DNA from: Alentia gelatinosa
Taxonomy: Eukaryota > Annelida > Polychaeta > Phyllodocida > Polynoidae
Assembly: GCA_950022655.1 (NCBI GenBank)
Contig: OX465580.1
Span: forward strand, 121,689,016-121,753,015
Reading direction: 5' to 3'
DNA: 64,000 nt
Shown: positions 1-12,061 of the stretch, one piece after another
Numbering within the stretch: position 1 is the first letter of the stretch
Layout: the number at the start of each line of letters is the position of its first letter
Program-made: the position numbers and the translations under genes
Notes under the pieces: generated by a model
The model's input: only the letters and a program-made list of their open reading frames with translations
Database searches by the model: none
Told to the model about the DNA's origin: nothing

Positions 1-821
1 TTACTTTATGCAATTCTTGAATCTACCTATGTCAGCCACACCTTACGTATACCCCTTGGTTTATATCATTAATAAAGACTGGATTCAAAGCTACTGGGAT
101 CAAACGTGACGCCTTGATGCGGTTATACTCAATAGCGTCAGAGGGCGCCACTGACCACACAGACAGTCACCGCAGGAGCAGAGACACTAGTCACTACGTT
201 TTTCACGTTACACTAAAATAAACCCTTTGGGAGGATATGACCAAGCCTCCATAGCCCATTTGCTTGTTGCCTTGTTCATGACTAGCCCCGAGCCGAGTTG
301 AGTATTTGAGAATAAGAATAAGTTAAATTCATTGATGATCTTAAATACAATGAAGAATAAAGAGACTTAAATACCGAGTATGATCCCAAACTCGCTGAAG
401 TTGTCTTCATCCCATTGTCTAACCCGTCCATAATACAGCATCAAACTTTGAGCCAATGCCGTTAAGACAGCAATGTCACATTGCTGCATGCGCCCAAGGA
501 TGGTTGTCGTGGTTCTGCATTGTATTGACAACATAATTATATATAGAGTACAAAATAATTATAACTTCTGTAATGCTTTAAGGGACAATGAGCGCAGATT
601 AAAGGAATATGATGGTCAAATAATAGCCTGCAATGGATACTCCATCTCCTTTGCTACTCTTGAAATCCTCTGGAATGATATTTTGATCGCAAGAAATACT
701 TTCCTATACACTTTTCTTTATAGGGAGTAGAGACTGATTTACATAGACAAAAGGTGTTATAATTCACAAATTTTGAACCTGTATTCACAAAAACTGCTCT
801 TTGGGGAGAGAATAAAGGGTA

Positions 822-968
822 TTACACGACAGCTTGCATGGGGATTCTGGAGATCTCTTGGTCGGTGAAGCCACAGACCAGATGGTTCAGTCTGGTCAGG
901 TCGTAGTAAGTCAGTCCCTCTGGGTCTAAGTTGTATTCCCGTAAGTACCGTGTGGTCAATACACGGAG
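822..968 (-). CDS. Exon of mesothelin-family repeat; stop or splice at the end
   Basis: After a very good acceptor (CTCTTTTTCTGTTTAG) the phase-0 frame reads 48 residues to a TAA at 824-822. It includes LRVLTTRYLREYNLDPEGLT and then LTRLNHLVCGFTDQEISRIP. The second part matches the mesothelin-family pattern L-x-x-L-V-C-x-x-(S/T)-x-E-x-(I/L)-x-x-(I/V)-P. In mesothelin the protein continues well past this point. The TAA overlaps a possible donor (GTAATA), so the exon may end a few bases earlier and the gene may continue off the left edge. A different frame of the same DNA is open over 137 codons and is rejected. Confidence 0.65.
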   Translation of the reverse strand, partial: LRVLTTRYLREYNLDPEGLTYYDLTRLNHLVCGFTDQEISRIPMQAVV

Positions 969-1213
969 CTAAACAGAAAAAGAGACAGTCAGCAAGTGTG
1001 TGTGGCCTCAACCATTTGTCTATGTCAGATATTCTTGCAAACGTCAACACGGAGGTAGTTTTTGTATTCATTAATTCAGATACTATCCTTGGGTACTTCT
1101 CCCGTTTAAACAAAACCAAGTCTTGCAAAGATAAAGTATGCAGGTTTTCCATTAACGTTACAGAACTCATAGATATTATTTACATAGTATGGGATGACTA
1201 ATGACACGGACCT

Positions 1214-1267
1214 CTGGGAGCTGTTTCAAAACCATAGACTTAACCCACGTTTTGAAACAGCTCCCAG
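1214..1267. repeat. Perfect 19-bp inverted repeat
   Basis: CTGGGAGCTGTTTCAAAAC at 1214-1232 is repeated in exact reverse complement at 1249-1267, with a 16-bp loop. The end CTGGGAGCTGTTT resembles the CAGGG.CTGTTT ends of several other elements in the window. It may be a collapsed pair of transposon ends. Confidence 0.85.
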
Positions 1268-1893
1268 GACTGGGCAGCTGTATCCAAGCTACAGTATGGT
1301 AACTCTAGACCTCTTGGCCACTACCAGTCTTGTGTAATTTAATCGGTCTGGGGTCTTCCATAAAGCCCTGCACCCATCACCGCCGATGCATTACAATAGA
1401 CATCCAGATACACTACGATTAGAAATAGAGGGATTTAAGGTTTCCCAGAACCTTTTATGCGCAGCCGAGCTCTGCTGTTACACTATGTCAATAGGCCTGT
1501 TTCCATTGGCCGACGAAAACGGTGTACATTTTACGAGTTCTCATAATAGCCCATTTCCATTGTGCCTCAGCAGTGATAGAGGTCTGTTGGTGGTTCCTAA
1601 AGCGGCTATTCCACTAGACTGGTTCCCTGCCCATATGAATAAGGGGCAGGTAACGGGTCCCACAGGCATGGCCTTCAACTTTGGCTGGTGCCCGCCTGTG
1701 ACTAGCGGAGACCCCGGGAACCAGCCTAGTGGTTTGGCTGGTATCCGCTTGTCATATACCTAATTCCGCCGATCCCTCTAGCGGATGACCAGGGAACCAG
1801 GAGGCGTTACCAATAATGCACCACGAAACTGGAACCCGTTATCTGGCCAATAGTCTAACTCAGCCAGGCTTTCATGCTACTATTCCACAACCC

Positions 1894-2125
1894 CGCGCAA
1901 ACCCCATCCGGGCGCCTTATGTTCGCCTCTTGGTCGTCGGCGTCAACAGCCGGCCCAAATTGCATGTCTGTGGCGACAATCTGCTTGGTGGAACAGCTTG
2001 TGACAGCTCATAGCACATTCACGGCTCGCTCCCGCCGACCGCCGGCCCCTCCCCGTGCCTCCAAAACCTCACCGCCGGGCAGAATGGGCTGGCCTGTTTT
2101 ATAAGCTGTTCCACCAAGATGTAGT
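1894..2125 (+). repeat. GC-rich dispersed repeat with 16-bp inverted ends
   Basis: CTTGGTGGAACAGCTT (1984-1999) pairs exactly with AAGCTGTTCCACCAAG (2103-2118). The surrounding GC-rich sequence is similar to 8.9-9.2 kb and partly to 9.84-9.98 kb. The small frames through it are not genes. It is probably a non-autonomous DNA transposon. Confidence 0.65.
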
Positions 2126-2926
2126 GAGAAGCACAGAGAAGGACGGCTGGGGCTTCATCATGCATCTCCAATGACCTCCCTCCAGACACTACTCAATGCT
2201 GATGATGCCCTCCTTCCGGCAGGTAACTAAGAAGACTTATACAGGTAATTCAAGGAAATAAACCCTCTGATGATGATGTGCTCCATGACCATGGAAATGT
2301 TGGTATGATAAGCTTGTAATTTAGAAGATGAGATAATATGTATGGTTGACATATGAAGTCGTGTAAAGATGGAAGTGATGATAAGTAAATGTGTGGATAA
2401 GACTTATAATAAAACTTATGAATTGCTCCAAATCGTGTAAGTTTTGAGCCTGTGAATATCAGGTATGGAAATGTTTTTTTTCTCAAAATTGTGGCCAATA
2501 CAGTGTGTAATGTATGAATTTAAAGCTTATGCTATGAATACTAGCACAATGAAAGTGAAGTCCTTGTACACTGATCCATCTGTAACATAGTCGTGCGACT
2601 GTTACTTTGTAAAACACCTATGTGGTGAAAGAAATAGTCGATAAATAAATTTATTTAAAAAAAAAACAAACTTCCCATCCATCTGCAGGGTGACACCAAC
2701 TCGAGGCCTCCCCCCGAGGCCCATCAGAGGCCACATCCTGCGATGCCAACTAATTCCACTTGTCAGGTGCCCTACTGCACTTTCCAGCTTTCGCCGCCTC
2801 CGTGAAATTCAGGATGATCGTGTGATCTGATATTACTACAGAATGGGGGCCCCGGACTTTTAGGAACTAGTGCCACGCCTGTGTGGTAGTGGGCGATATT
2901 AAAATGGAGTTAGATTGTGGACTTAC

Positions 2927-3088
2927 CTGTGATGATGTCCAGCCGTAGGTGTTGCCCAGCGTGTCATACACGCTGCCCTTGATGCCTCCCATGCTTTCTA
3001 GCACATGGGGCTCAAAGGCGATTCCAATATAACCCAGCAGAATAAGTTCATTCCCAGACGCATTCTGATTAGTCAGCAGGTCGATGCT
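2927..3088 (-). CDS. Exon of mesothelin-family repeat
   Basis: This 162-bp exon, 54 codons, is phase 0 at both ends, with acceptor ATACTTTCAG and consensus donor GTAAGT (2926-2921). It encodes a segment running from SIDLLTNQNASGNELILLGY to DTLGNTYGWTSSQ. The LGY...P..L....GI motif and the later LGNTYGW..Q are typical of mesothelin/stereocilin/otoancorin helical repeats. It joins in phase to the exons on both sides. Confidence 0.75.
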
Positions 3089-3806
3089 CTGAAAGTATAT
3101 CAATGAGGTGGTTCGACTCTATTGCCCACTATAAGGATTACCCACCTGGTTTTCTACACTGACAGACCATTTAAAATTCTATTCACCCTCCTTTGTACAA
3201 GACTACAACGAGGACTAGCAGTTCCATGAGCCTGCGAACAACAAGTGACTTTTAGGTTACAGAACATTTTTATGTTCTAAACTGTGATATAAGACATTAT
3301 GTAAATATTCTACACTGAAAAGATACCAATGTAATGAAACTCTGTAAGAAGCTGTAAGGGCAGTCAAACAGGCTGGTTAAGCTTAAGTCCTTGCAGGATA
3401 AATACTTAGATAAAAAAAATTAAAAGAAATTATATATCATACATATTAACAACAATTGAGATTCATCCGATTTGTGAGATGTACAACACAATCGCCATAC
3501 GTTTTATAAATGTACATCAGCGATAATACGTAGTTATGTGATAACCTTTTGTGGCGTAAAGGGTGTGGCAGATCCCACATTATTAAGTCACACAATATGT
3601 ATATTGTTTGTTGGTTAAAGAACCAACACTATGTATCTTCTAACTCTATTCAAGAGTTTACTGTTGATTAATTACTACTCTTGGGAATCTTGAATAACAA
3701 TTCATCAAGTAGTACAATCAAGTAGTTACATTCAAAGGTTGAGATTAGGGGTAAGGTATACTCAGTTGCTTGGTACATGTATTCATCTTGGCATTATTGA
3801 ACATAC

Positions 3807-4000
3807 ATTTTCTTGGTGCAGACGATTGAAGAGAGCCTTCGCCTGTTCGTAGTCCCAGTGATATTCTCCGAGATGGTCATGTGTGACACATACACTAACA
3901 TCTTCCATACACGTTTCAATCTGGTTGACATCAAGAACATCAGGAGGAGAGATGCCACGTGCAACACTCTCCTTGATGTCACCACAGGTAACAGAACATG
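3807..4000 (-). CDS. Exon of mesothelin-family repeat
   Basis: This 194-bp exon has a strong acceptor (CTCTGTTCTATCCACACAG) and donor GTATGT (3806-3801). It enters in phase 1, leaves in phase 0, and encodes 64 residues. The stretch from IETCMEDVS to HWDYEQAKALFNRLHQ aligns by eye with the part of mesothelin where a Cys-containing helix precedes a Y-E-Q-L helix. Six cysteines are present in the exon. With the next exon it forms the most recognisable part of the gene. Confidence 0.7.
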
Positions 4001-4437
4001 CTGTGTGGATAGAACAGAGAGGTGGCACTTTAGTACTGGCTAGAATAGAGGCAGGTTGCAATTAATTCTTTTGGATATAACAGAAATAGATTACACTCAA
4101 ATGCTATGAGGATACACTTGAGTATTGTACAGTTCCATTTGAGGATGGTGAGAGTAAATACAGTGTAGTTGCAATAGTAAGAGTTGAAGTCAATACGTTG
4201 TAAGTAGAATAGGGTGACCTCCAGTAGATGCAGTGTATATATACAATAAAGAAAAAGGTCAAGTCAATAAGGTGCAAGTACAACAGAGAGTGTTGGACGG
4301 GTGACGACATCACGGATGGGCTATATGAGGGAGAAGCGCATCACAGTCGGATCATTCTTGGTGTACCATCTCTTGAAGCAAGGTCGCCACCAGAGCTGCT
4401 AGAACCATTTGATAGGCAGGATGAGCTTGGATATTAC

Positions 4438-4465
4438 CTGGAGAACCTGGGTACCTGCTGTTTAT
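4438..4465 (-). CDS. Weak candidate 28-bp exon
   Basis: A 28-bp segment has a pyrimidine-rich acceptor (TTCTTTATTACAG) and donor GTAATA. It would carry phase 0 to phase 1, exactly the bridge missing between the 8.6 and 3.9 kb exons. The peptide (INSRYPGSP) has no family signature, and it lies beside a long microsatellite, so it may be chance. Confidence 0.25.
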
Positions 4466-4532
4466 CTGTAATAAAGAAACTAAACGCTTGTGCACTATAT
4501 CCCGTTGTCCTTATTTTGGTGTTACCGTTACA

Positions 4533-4746
4533 ATACATACATGCATACATACATACATACATACATACATACATGTATACATGTATACATACATACATAC
4601 ATACATACATACATACATACATACATACATACATACATACATACATGTATACATACATACATACATACATACATACATACATACATACATACATACATAC
4701 ATACATACATACATACATACATACATACATACATACATACATACAC
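4533..4746. repeat. (TACA)n / (TGTA)n microsatellite
   Basis: About 210 bp of nearly pure CATA repeat with a few CATG interruptions. It is open in all frames, so it generates long false ORFs such as poly-HTYI. Confidence 0.98.
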
Positions 4747-5664
4747 ACATGTACACATCAGCAACAGTTGATGACCAGTTGATTTTCTATCATCTAGGGT
4801 CTCACATATCTAACTTAGTTCAGCTAATTCTATGGCAGTTCAGTTTACTCACATCTCTTCTTTCGGTGTCTAGTTGCCTGCATCGCCCTTTGGAGTACTC
4901 TGCTCTTTAAGGGACAGGATCCAGAAATCATGGTGCCATTTACCTGTGGTGCTGCCCCCTAGTGGAAACCAAGCATTTTTAGATGATTATACAAAAAGTT
5001 GATTCGTAGCAATCTACCTTAGAAAGGCCCTTTGTCCTTCCACTTTGAATTCACTAGAACTTAAAAAGGAACACTACGGGGCCATATAAAGTATGTACAT
5101 GCACAATTTAATTTTTTTTTAGCCAAACTCCCACCCTCTCATGGCATACATGTACCCTAAAGCTTATATAAAGCAATTAAGCTGTGTTAATTAATCCTAA
5201 AAATTAAGCCCCGCCCACACGGCTGACAGCAAGCACGCTTTGATCAGGATTGACAGGTGCATATATAGGGTGAGGTGTAGGGTCCGGTCGCGACCACCTG
5301 GTCCGGCCTACAGCACCTATAAAACCATTCTGAGCACTGTGTACGCTTCACTGACTCTCTGACTCTCACTGTGAACACATATACCCGGCTGTATTTAGTA
5401 GGGTGAGATTGGGATACACAACTAACCAACATGGCATATTGTTAGAGTGAGTAAAGTATGTTGTAGTATATGTTATACCTTATAGTTATAGATTTGGGTT
5501 GGGCTAAATCTGTGTGTTTTACCAGTGTCTGTAGAGCCATGCCTGCCTCTGTGTGTGTGTGTGACTGGAGCTCTTACTCTGTGAGCACATGTATGTGTGT
5601 CTGTCACACACAATGTCGACCTGTGTGATTCTATGTGTGCAAACAGTATCTGTATGCCTGTTTA

Positions 5665-5775
5665 TTACCCACCTAATATGTAGTCTCCATACTAAGCCTA
5701 TGTAGCTTACAGATCGCTACTGAGTAGGATACGGAGCTGCGTACCCTCCTAGGAGGATACAGATTTTTGAGATGA
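5665..5775 (+). repeat. Dispersed repeat, copy A
   Basis: TTACCCACCTAATATG.AG followed by TCTCCATACTAAG and a TCCTAGGAGGATA palindrome. The same order of blocks occurs at 11.92-12.05 kb. Confidence 0.7.
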
Positions 5776-5871
5776 AAGTAGTCCCAAACATAACTTCTTA
5801 ACTATGTTGAAAAGTTTTCTAACGATCATATTTATTGCTTAAATCTAAAAATAAGTGAGTAATAAATACAA

Positions 5872-6008
5872 CATTACCATGATTTCGATCTGTGTGGCCG
5901 TATTCTCCTTGTAGTTGACGCTACGCAATACTCCGAGCGATAGCGAGGAGTATTACTACGCGTCGACTATGCGGAGAATACGGCCACTCAGATCGAAATC
6001 ATGGTAAT
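5872..6008. repeat. Near-perfect 137-bp hairpin
   Basis: The left arm (CATTACCATGATTTCGATCTG... to GGCCGTATTCTCC) is repeated in reverse complement up to 6008. The central part holds a second small palindrome (AATACTCC...GGAGTATT). It is a fold-back element. Confidence 0.85.
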
Positions 6009-6721
6009 ATTGTGTATATATCTTCCTATCTGTGTCTGTGTATCTGTGTACGTCTGTTTATCACCCTGATTATGGCCCACCATTTCTCATATTGAATGAA
6101 ATAGTTGAACTTACATGATATGCATGGTCATGGCCAACCATGGCTGTAGACCCCCTCTCACCTGACTTATTATACCCCCTGACTGACCCTGCTACTGACC
6201 TGACTGGTCGCGACGGCTGTCACAGACACGGGCCCGTTCTCTCACTTTGTGAGGGGCGGGGTTTTATTTCTAATTAAATTATCATTAAGGCTCATTCCTG
6301 TACTTCATCAGGATGTCCCTTACAGTTCGCTTTAAATTTGGTTAACTGTCATGGCGTTTAGTTTATGTCTACTTTTATGCACTGTACATGGGCGAATTTG
6401 AAGAGGTTCACCTTTATATACACATGATTAATATATCCTTTATATCATTGTGCCGATGGACTGTAAAATATAAAGATTGACTGTAGTTTAACACTATCAC
6501 ACATAATGCACATGGTACTGCTCTGGCCCGTCACTAACAACATCATAAATATATGTTCCAGTAGAATAATGGTTCTAACAAAGCAGTTGATCACTAGAAA
6601 ATCATGAAAATCGAGATGTAGGTAAAAGACACGTAGATATGGAGTTCCTCAGAGCATGTTTTCTTTAATTACAAAGGTTATAATATCTGAAATAATATGT
6701 TATAAAATGGTTGTTTTGATC

Positions 6722-6755
6722 GGTACGAGAGGGTAGACCCTCTCGTGAACAGAGG
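6722..6755. repeat. ACGAGAGGGT / ACCCTCTCGT palindrome, copy 1
   Basis: A perfect 10-bp inverted repeat (ACGAGAGGGT/ACCCTCTCGT) lies within AT-rich intron sequence. It is shared with 39.55 kb. Confidence 0.7.
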
Positions 6756-8602
6756 CAATACAGTAGCGGTAACAGTGAACGGCACTCGACTAATGAAATG
6801 GGCACTGCCACTGTTGGTGCTGCTCATGTCCCAAGTGCCCCTCCCTGTTGGGTCCACCAACTAGTAAAACGCACACTGCCGCTGTGGTGCCACTGATAAA
6901 AACTACAAAACCTTTATCTACTAGTGAGACGGCCCCTAGGTCCCTGGTCTCCAAGACATCACTAGATTCTGGGGGTCCCCAGTAGCCTGTAGTATGGCCG
7001 ATCTTCAGCAAACTGCGTTCATGTGAGTCAGGCTGCCCTGTACACCTCCATGTAGTGTGTGGAGGAGGCTAGGCTCCCAGTAGAATCCTCCCAGCAGTGT
7101 TCACCCAGTATTCTCGGCTCTACATTGTTCTGATATTAATGTAGGGGTCAGGGTAGTCAAGATGGTGGTGTGTTCCTTCTTCATTAGGCGATGCAGAGTG
7201 CCAGTCCCTGCTGTGTGGTGATTTGGGTGAGCCCATGCATAGGAGTGCCATGGGTTCTCTCTTATTATGTTTCTCAGCTTTGTACTTTCTTAGCTTATAC
7301 AAAGCTGAGGCTCCAGCAGGTCAACAGATCACTCGCTGCATTCTCTCTGTGAAGGCAGATCTCTGGGGGCCTCATGTTGTTACAGTGTTCATAACATCTC
7401 GATGGTTGAGGTCGGATCATCAACTTAGGTTGACAGTATCCAACTCCCTCATGCTGCTACCTCGCATCCAGTGCTTACATACTGATTGTTACTTTCCTGG
7501 GACAGACCCCTGCTCTCAGTCAGTGTATCCAAACTATTTAATAAAACTCTGTTTTATCAAAGTTGCTATGGTTGGTTATGTGTGATTAGGGGTTACCAGA
7601 TCACACGGTTATCATATGAAAAAAACAAGCCTACCAAGACAAATAAACACACTCACAGGGTAGCATCTCTAATCGCCTGAAATATATACAATCATCCAAG
7701 GTAAGAATAGATGCAACAGGTGACCACTACATTATCTATGGTTCATAAGGTTCCTTAGTTGTGTTTTTGATTGTTTGTTTGGGTAGTTTAACGTCCAATT
7801 TGTTCAATTAAATGGATCAAGTGAACAAAAACGTTTTTTTTTAAATAATTGGTTGACAAGTTGATCAATGGTTTTATTGATGTTTAAGTATAATGGTTCT
7901 TTTGTATTATATGTAATATGCTGGAAAAAATCATTACTAGGTTCAGATGGTTCAGGCAAAAAGATACTGACATATAGTGACAAGAGTATTCTGTTTAATC
8001 TATAATAATTATGCCCCATAATAACAACACCTGTAGTAATAAACAAACATGACTGTCATCCTCATCAATATAAATCCTCTGAGGTGGGGACAATTTGTAT
8101 GTTATATACACGTATCTATTTCTACAGTCTATACATGATGTAATGGAGCACAAAAGCCATAAATGAAAGACCATCATTGTGGTGAATCTGTATATAATAG
8201 ATTTTTTAAAAAGTGTTTGTGGTGTGTGAGTGGCGAAGGTGAAGAGAGCATGGACGGATAAGGGGGAAGTACACTCGTACTGTATTTGTATGTTTTTTCC
8301 CTGTATCCTCACTTGTTTAAGTAATGTGTAATGTCCACCAATCATACCTGAACCTTTTAAACCAAAATTATAAGAAGCAACCAACAAGAGTGCTATCGGA
8401 CAACTAAATTTCGATGCAAGGAACTCATAACAATAACACATAGATATAGCTGTTATCTGTTTGCATGGAAGAATGTCTAAGAATAATTTTTATATTCTCC
8501 TTTAGTCTGCACTACAAGGACCCACGTCTGCCTCTTGTTTGCACCGCAAGAGATGAACACACACACGTGAAATGGTGATATTCTTGGTTTTCAGATACTT
8601 AC

Positions 8603-8657
8603 CTCTGGAAGCCTCACGCCATCCAGATATGCCAGACATCCAACGTCTGCACCACTC
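8603..8657 (-). CDS. Exon of mesothelin-like region, 18 codons
   Basis: This 55-bp exon lies between acceptor CTATTTTAG and consensus donor GTAAGT (8602-8597). It enters in phase 2 and leaves in phase 0, and encodes SGADVGCLAYLDGVRLPE. The C-L-x-x-L pattern resembles the LG-L-C turns of mesothelin-family repeats. Phase agrees with the exon at 13.8 kb. Going downstream, the 3.9-kb exon needs phase 1, so a phase 0 to 1 exon must intervene. Confidence 0.6.
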
Positions 8658-8910
8658 CTAAAATAGATAAACACTATATAAACTTTACTGTTTAAACGTT
8701 AAGACAATAAGATTATTATTTTCGCATTGTTTTATGTTCCTCTTGTGTGATATACAAAACAACATTCATATTTCCTCATTCTAATGATGAGGTGCTATTA
8801 ATTGCCCTTTTGGCATGTCCCGAGTTTTACATACGCACTGCTGGTGTGCATTAATTTACTATATACCCATGCCGTATACTGTAAATATGCACCGTTTCGC
8901 CACTTAGAGG

Positions 8911-9240
8911 CCTATTCCACCAAGGAGGCACAAGCCCAGGCCGGGCCCCTTGTGGTCGCCTATTGGCGATTGGCGGCAATAGCCGGCCCAAACCTCCCAC
9001 CGGCGGTGATAATCTGCTTGGTGGAACAGCTCATGAGAGCTCACAGGCCCCTCACGGCCGGCCCCTGCAGGCCACCGTGCCTCCAAAACCCCATAGCCGG
9101 CCAGAATCAGCTAACCTGTTGGTGGCCGCTGGCCGCCGGCCGGGGACAATACTCGGTGCAACAGCCAATTTTGGAGGTGTTCCACCAAAATATAGTGATA
9201 ACCACAGAGAAGGCCGGCCGGTCGGCCGGGCATTGTGAGC
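8911..9240 (+). repeat. Second copy of the GGTGGAACAGCT repeat
   Basis: This shares several blocks with 1894-2125: CGGCCCAAA, TCTGCTTGGTGGAACAGCT, CCGTGCCTCCAAAACC and GCCGG.CAGAAT. It also has GGTGGAACAGC and GTGTTCCACC in opposite orientation, and a further TATTCCACCAAGG end at 8912. It is GC-rich with no supported gene. Confidence 0.65.
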
Positions 9241-9834
9241 ACGACCTCCCCCGCAAAGCCCTGCTGGAGGAAAACTGTTTGATTTGATTTTAAGCCCCCG
9301 GCAGGCTGGCGGGCGCGCCAAGAACTACACCGAGAGCTTGCCAAGAACTACACCGAGAGCTCGCAGAGAGCTGTTCCCCAGGTTCGCGTTGACCGCTTGC
9401 CCGCGTGTACTGCTACACACACCGTCAACATGGAGCAGGCATTCCCGCGGACGATACAGAGACCGAAATATCGGACAGTTGCGGCAGTTTGGGCAAAATA
9501 TAAGCACCAGAGTCAAATATACACATTCATAACATCAATTTACCTTCATTGTTCGATTTAACCTGTAATTCCGCAGTTATTTGACGTTTTCTGATCGTTC
9601 CCATACAAATCCCGACACGCTGACACACTGCTCCGCTTGATACGCGACTTTCGCGGGTTCAGAGCGTCGTAGTGTATCGTCGCATGCCGCGCCGCGCCGC
9701 CTATCGGATCGATAGAGAACCGCGGGATTGCGCGTTAGTGCCGCCAACGTCCACCAGACCGCAATAGCGAACCCACTGCGAGTGTAACGCCGCGCCGGGT
9801 CCGGCCAGCTCTATGAATGCTCGCAGGGCGCCTT

Positions 9835-9985
9835 GTGTATGCCTGTTGGTCGCCTCGTGGGCTTTGGTGGAACAGCTCCTAGAATTTAGGGGTTTAGGGG
9901 CGGCCGGGCGGCCAGCCCCAGCGGCAAATGCCGGCTGGAAGGCAAAAACCTGCCTGCTGAGGGCCTGCTGAGGGCCTTTTTGGTG
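9835..9985 (+). repeat. Partial third copy of the GGTGGAACAGCT repeat
   Basis: It contains GTTGGTCGCCTCGTGGGC and TTTGGTGGAACAGCTCC, matching the two copies above, then diverges into GC-rich sequence. The interval 9.24-9.83 kb before it is CpG-rich and holds a 22-bp direct duplication (GCCAAGAACTACACCGAGAG at 9317 and 9340). Confidence 0.5.
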
Positions 9986-10134
9986 TAATAGGCCTATAAA
10001 TGTAAAAATACCGTACAGAACACTGTTCCATACGGGAAAATATGGAAAACTTGTTCAGTATGCGTAGAATAAAATATTACTTCTAAAGCCAAATAAAATT
10101 AAAGAATTTTCTTAATTTCGGGTATATAGTAAAT

Positions 10135-10283
10135 ACATAACGTCCAACCATGCTGCACAAGCCACAAAACTCAATAATAATTTACGGTTTGTACGGAACT
10201 CGGCGTAATCGCCTGGTTCCCTACGAACCGTAAATTATCATCTCGCTTTGTAGCTTGTACAGCATGGTTAGGACGTTCTATAT
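10135..10283. repeat. Hairpin element, ACCATGCTG family, copy 1
   Basis: This 149-bp palindrome has outer arms ACGTCCAACCATGCTGCACA and TGTACAGCATGGTTAGGACG. The inner arms AATTTACGGTTTGTACGG and CCGTAAATTAT pair as well. The centre reads CTCGGCGTAATCGCC. Confidence 0.85.
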
Positions 10284-10499
10284 AATTACTGTTCCAGTAT
10301 CTGAAAAACTCGCCTATGTTTTCCCAGATATACACGAAAGAAATGGCACGCAGAGGAACCTCTTTGTATTTCATCCTCTATTTACTTCTGACCATATTCC
10401 AACTTTGTCGACACATATTTATCTACAGAACAGGATCCTGTGAATCCGTGATCTCGACCGTGAATAAACTTAAGCCTCATCGAGTTTTGTCTCAAGTAA

Positions 10500-10620
10500 T
10501 TATATAGAACGTCCTGACCATGCTGTACAAGTCACTGAACGAGATGCTAATTTACCGTTTGTACGGACCGAGGCGTTTACGCCGAGTTCCGTAAAAGCGG
10601 TAAATTAGAATCGAGTTAAA
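10500..10620. repeat. Hairpin element, copy 2, truncated
   Basis: It starts TATATAGAACGTCCTGACCA like copy 1. The inner arms AATTTACCGTTTGTACGG and CCGTAAAAGCGGTAAATT pair, but the right outer arm is missing. Confidence 0.75.
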
Positions 10621-10974
10621 CTTAACAACCCAAATTTTAATAAATGTTTATGGCTAGGTGGTCCGTATTTTAGTGTGCGGACCTGTGGTCCGTACAGTAT
10701 TTTTACGTCATATGCCAAAACGGTGCGTATTTACAGTATATATACGGCATGGGTATATAGTAAAGCATGGTATGTTGTTCAATATTTAACATATATTGGC
10801 ATTGATGTATACATATGTGGGCACTATTCAGAATTTGTCAGCAGTTCAATTTTGGAGATGTCCAGTGTTAAATGAAAATCTTATTAATGATATAAACAAA
10901 TATATTTATGTATTAATATGACCAGTGAGTGTGTCATGAAGGGAGATTTAGGGCCATATATACTTTTACCTATA

Positions 10975-11635
10975 GGCCCGGCCCCACTGGTGCGATGCTA
11001 TTGTCGCACACGTTTTATGACCCCATAAACGCTCCCTCGGCAGGATTTATGACCTCTATTGCGATGGATTCATCGCACTCAATCGCATGAAAAGCCTAGG
11101 GTATGCCCCACTGATGCGATGGAATCGTCGCATCACTTCTGACACCACCTATGGGCCTAGGTGTAGAATTTGATTTCTAATATTTATTAGCTACACACAT
11201 ATGATTATAATCATATCACTTCTCAACCCTCACCCTTTACAAGATATCAGACTAACACCTAGGCTACTGCCACATCCTACTATTTTCACAGCTTTCACAC
11301 CTCTTGATACCTGGTAACCAAATGGGTACTGTATTCGGCCCCAGGTACCAGTGGTCAGGTTAGACTGTTTCTATACAAATTCTACAGTTTCTATACAAAT
11401 ATAAAAGAAAGTATACCAACCCTGTGCGACGAATCCATCGCAAATCATGAACATTTCAAGATGTGCGATGCGATGAATCCATCGCATCGCACACGATCGC
11501 ACACACGCGCAAGCCCGGCCCCACAGGAGCGATTGGGTGCGATGCGACGGGCGCCGCCGTTTTTATTACCCTCGCCGGCCGTTTATGACTTTTTATGGAC
11601 TTGCGATGAATCTGTCGCACCAGTGGGGCCGGGCC
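10975..11635. mobile_element. Inverted-repeat element made of GCGATG words
   Basis: The 21-bp ends GGCCCGGCCCCACTGGTGCG(A) at 10975-10995 and their exact reverse complement at 11615-11635 bound a 661-bp element. Inside, variants of the palindrome TGCGATGAATCCATCGCA occur at least six times near the ends. No transposase frame is visible. No clear target duplication was found. Confidence 0.85.
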
Positions 11636-11917
11636 TTATCTGTGAGCAAAATCTAGGCTATAATAACCCCAAAAGCATGAAAAATGATAATTTTATGATT
11701 TCCTTTCCTTTCCATGATAACTTTTTATTACTGAACTACTTGTACAATAAGAAAACACGGCAGAATAAGCAACAATGGAGATTTAAAGATTTTGCGGTGG
11801 AAATTTCCCCAATTTCTATAAATATTTGCATTGGCTAAAATGGAATTCTGACTCTGTGTACATTGTTAAGGGGAGGGAAATAACACTTAAATATTGGTTT
11901 ATAGTATATCTATTTTA

Positions 11918-12050
11918 TTACCCACCTAATATGGAGTCTCCATACTAAGACTATGGAGCCTACAGATTGCTACTGGGTAGATTTCAGAAAGCCGTGTTCT
12001 CCTAGGAGAATATGGCCTGAAATCTTCCCAAGCACTATGGAGTTACACTG
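11918..12050 (+). repeat. Dispersed repeat, copy B
   Basis: This matches 5665-5775 in TTACCCACCTAATATG, TCTCCATACTAAG and CTACAGATTGCTACTG, and has TCTCCTAGGAGA at the same relative place. It is probably a small non-autonomous transposon. Confidence 0.7.
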
Positions 12051-12061
12051 GTAAATAACGC

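Larger units (their letters stand above)
4905..6330. mobile_element. Possible DNA transposon with GGGCGGGG/CCCCGCCC inner ends
   Basis: TTAAGGGACAGGATCC near 4907 and GGATGTCCCTTACAG near 6311 are in opposite orientation. Further in, AAGCCCCGCCCAC (5203) and GGGCGGGGTTTTA (6254) also pair, each beside an AATTAAT-rich segment. The ends are imperfect. No transposase frame is visible. Confidence 0.35.

Noticed and set aside
757..1170. A 137-codon minus-strand frame across the last exon
   Set aside because: It runs through the splice acceptor in a different frame from the one with mesothelin-family residues.
4228..4910. Long plus- and minus-strand frames of His-Thr-Tyr-Ile or Met-Tyr-Val-Cys repeats
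   Set aside because: They are translations of the CATA microsatellite, which is open in every frame.
8802..9344. Overlapping GC-rich frames of up to 161 codons
   Set aside because: They lie in a dispersed repeat with homologues at 1.9 and 9.8 kb whose frames are not conserved.
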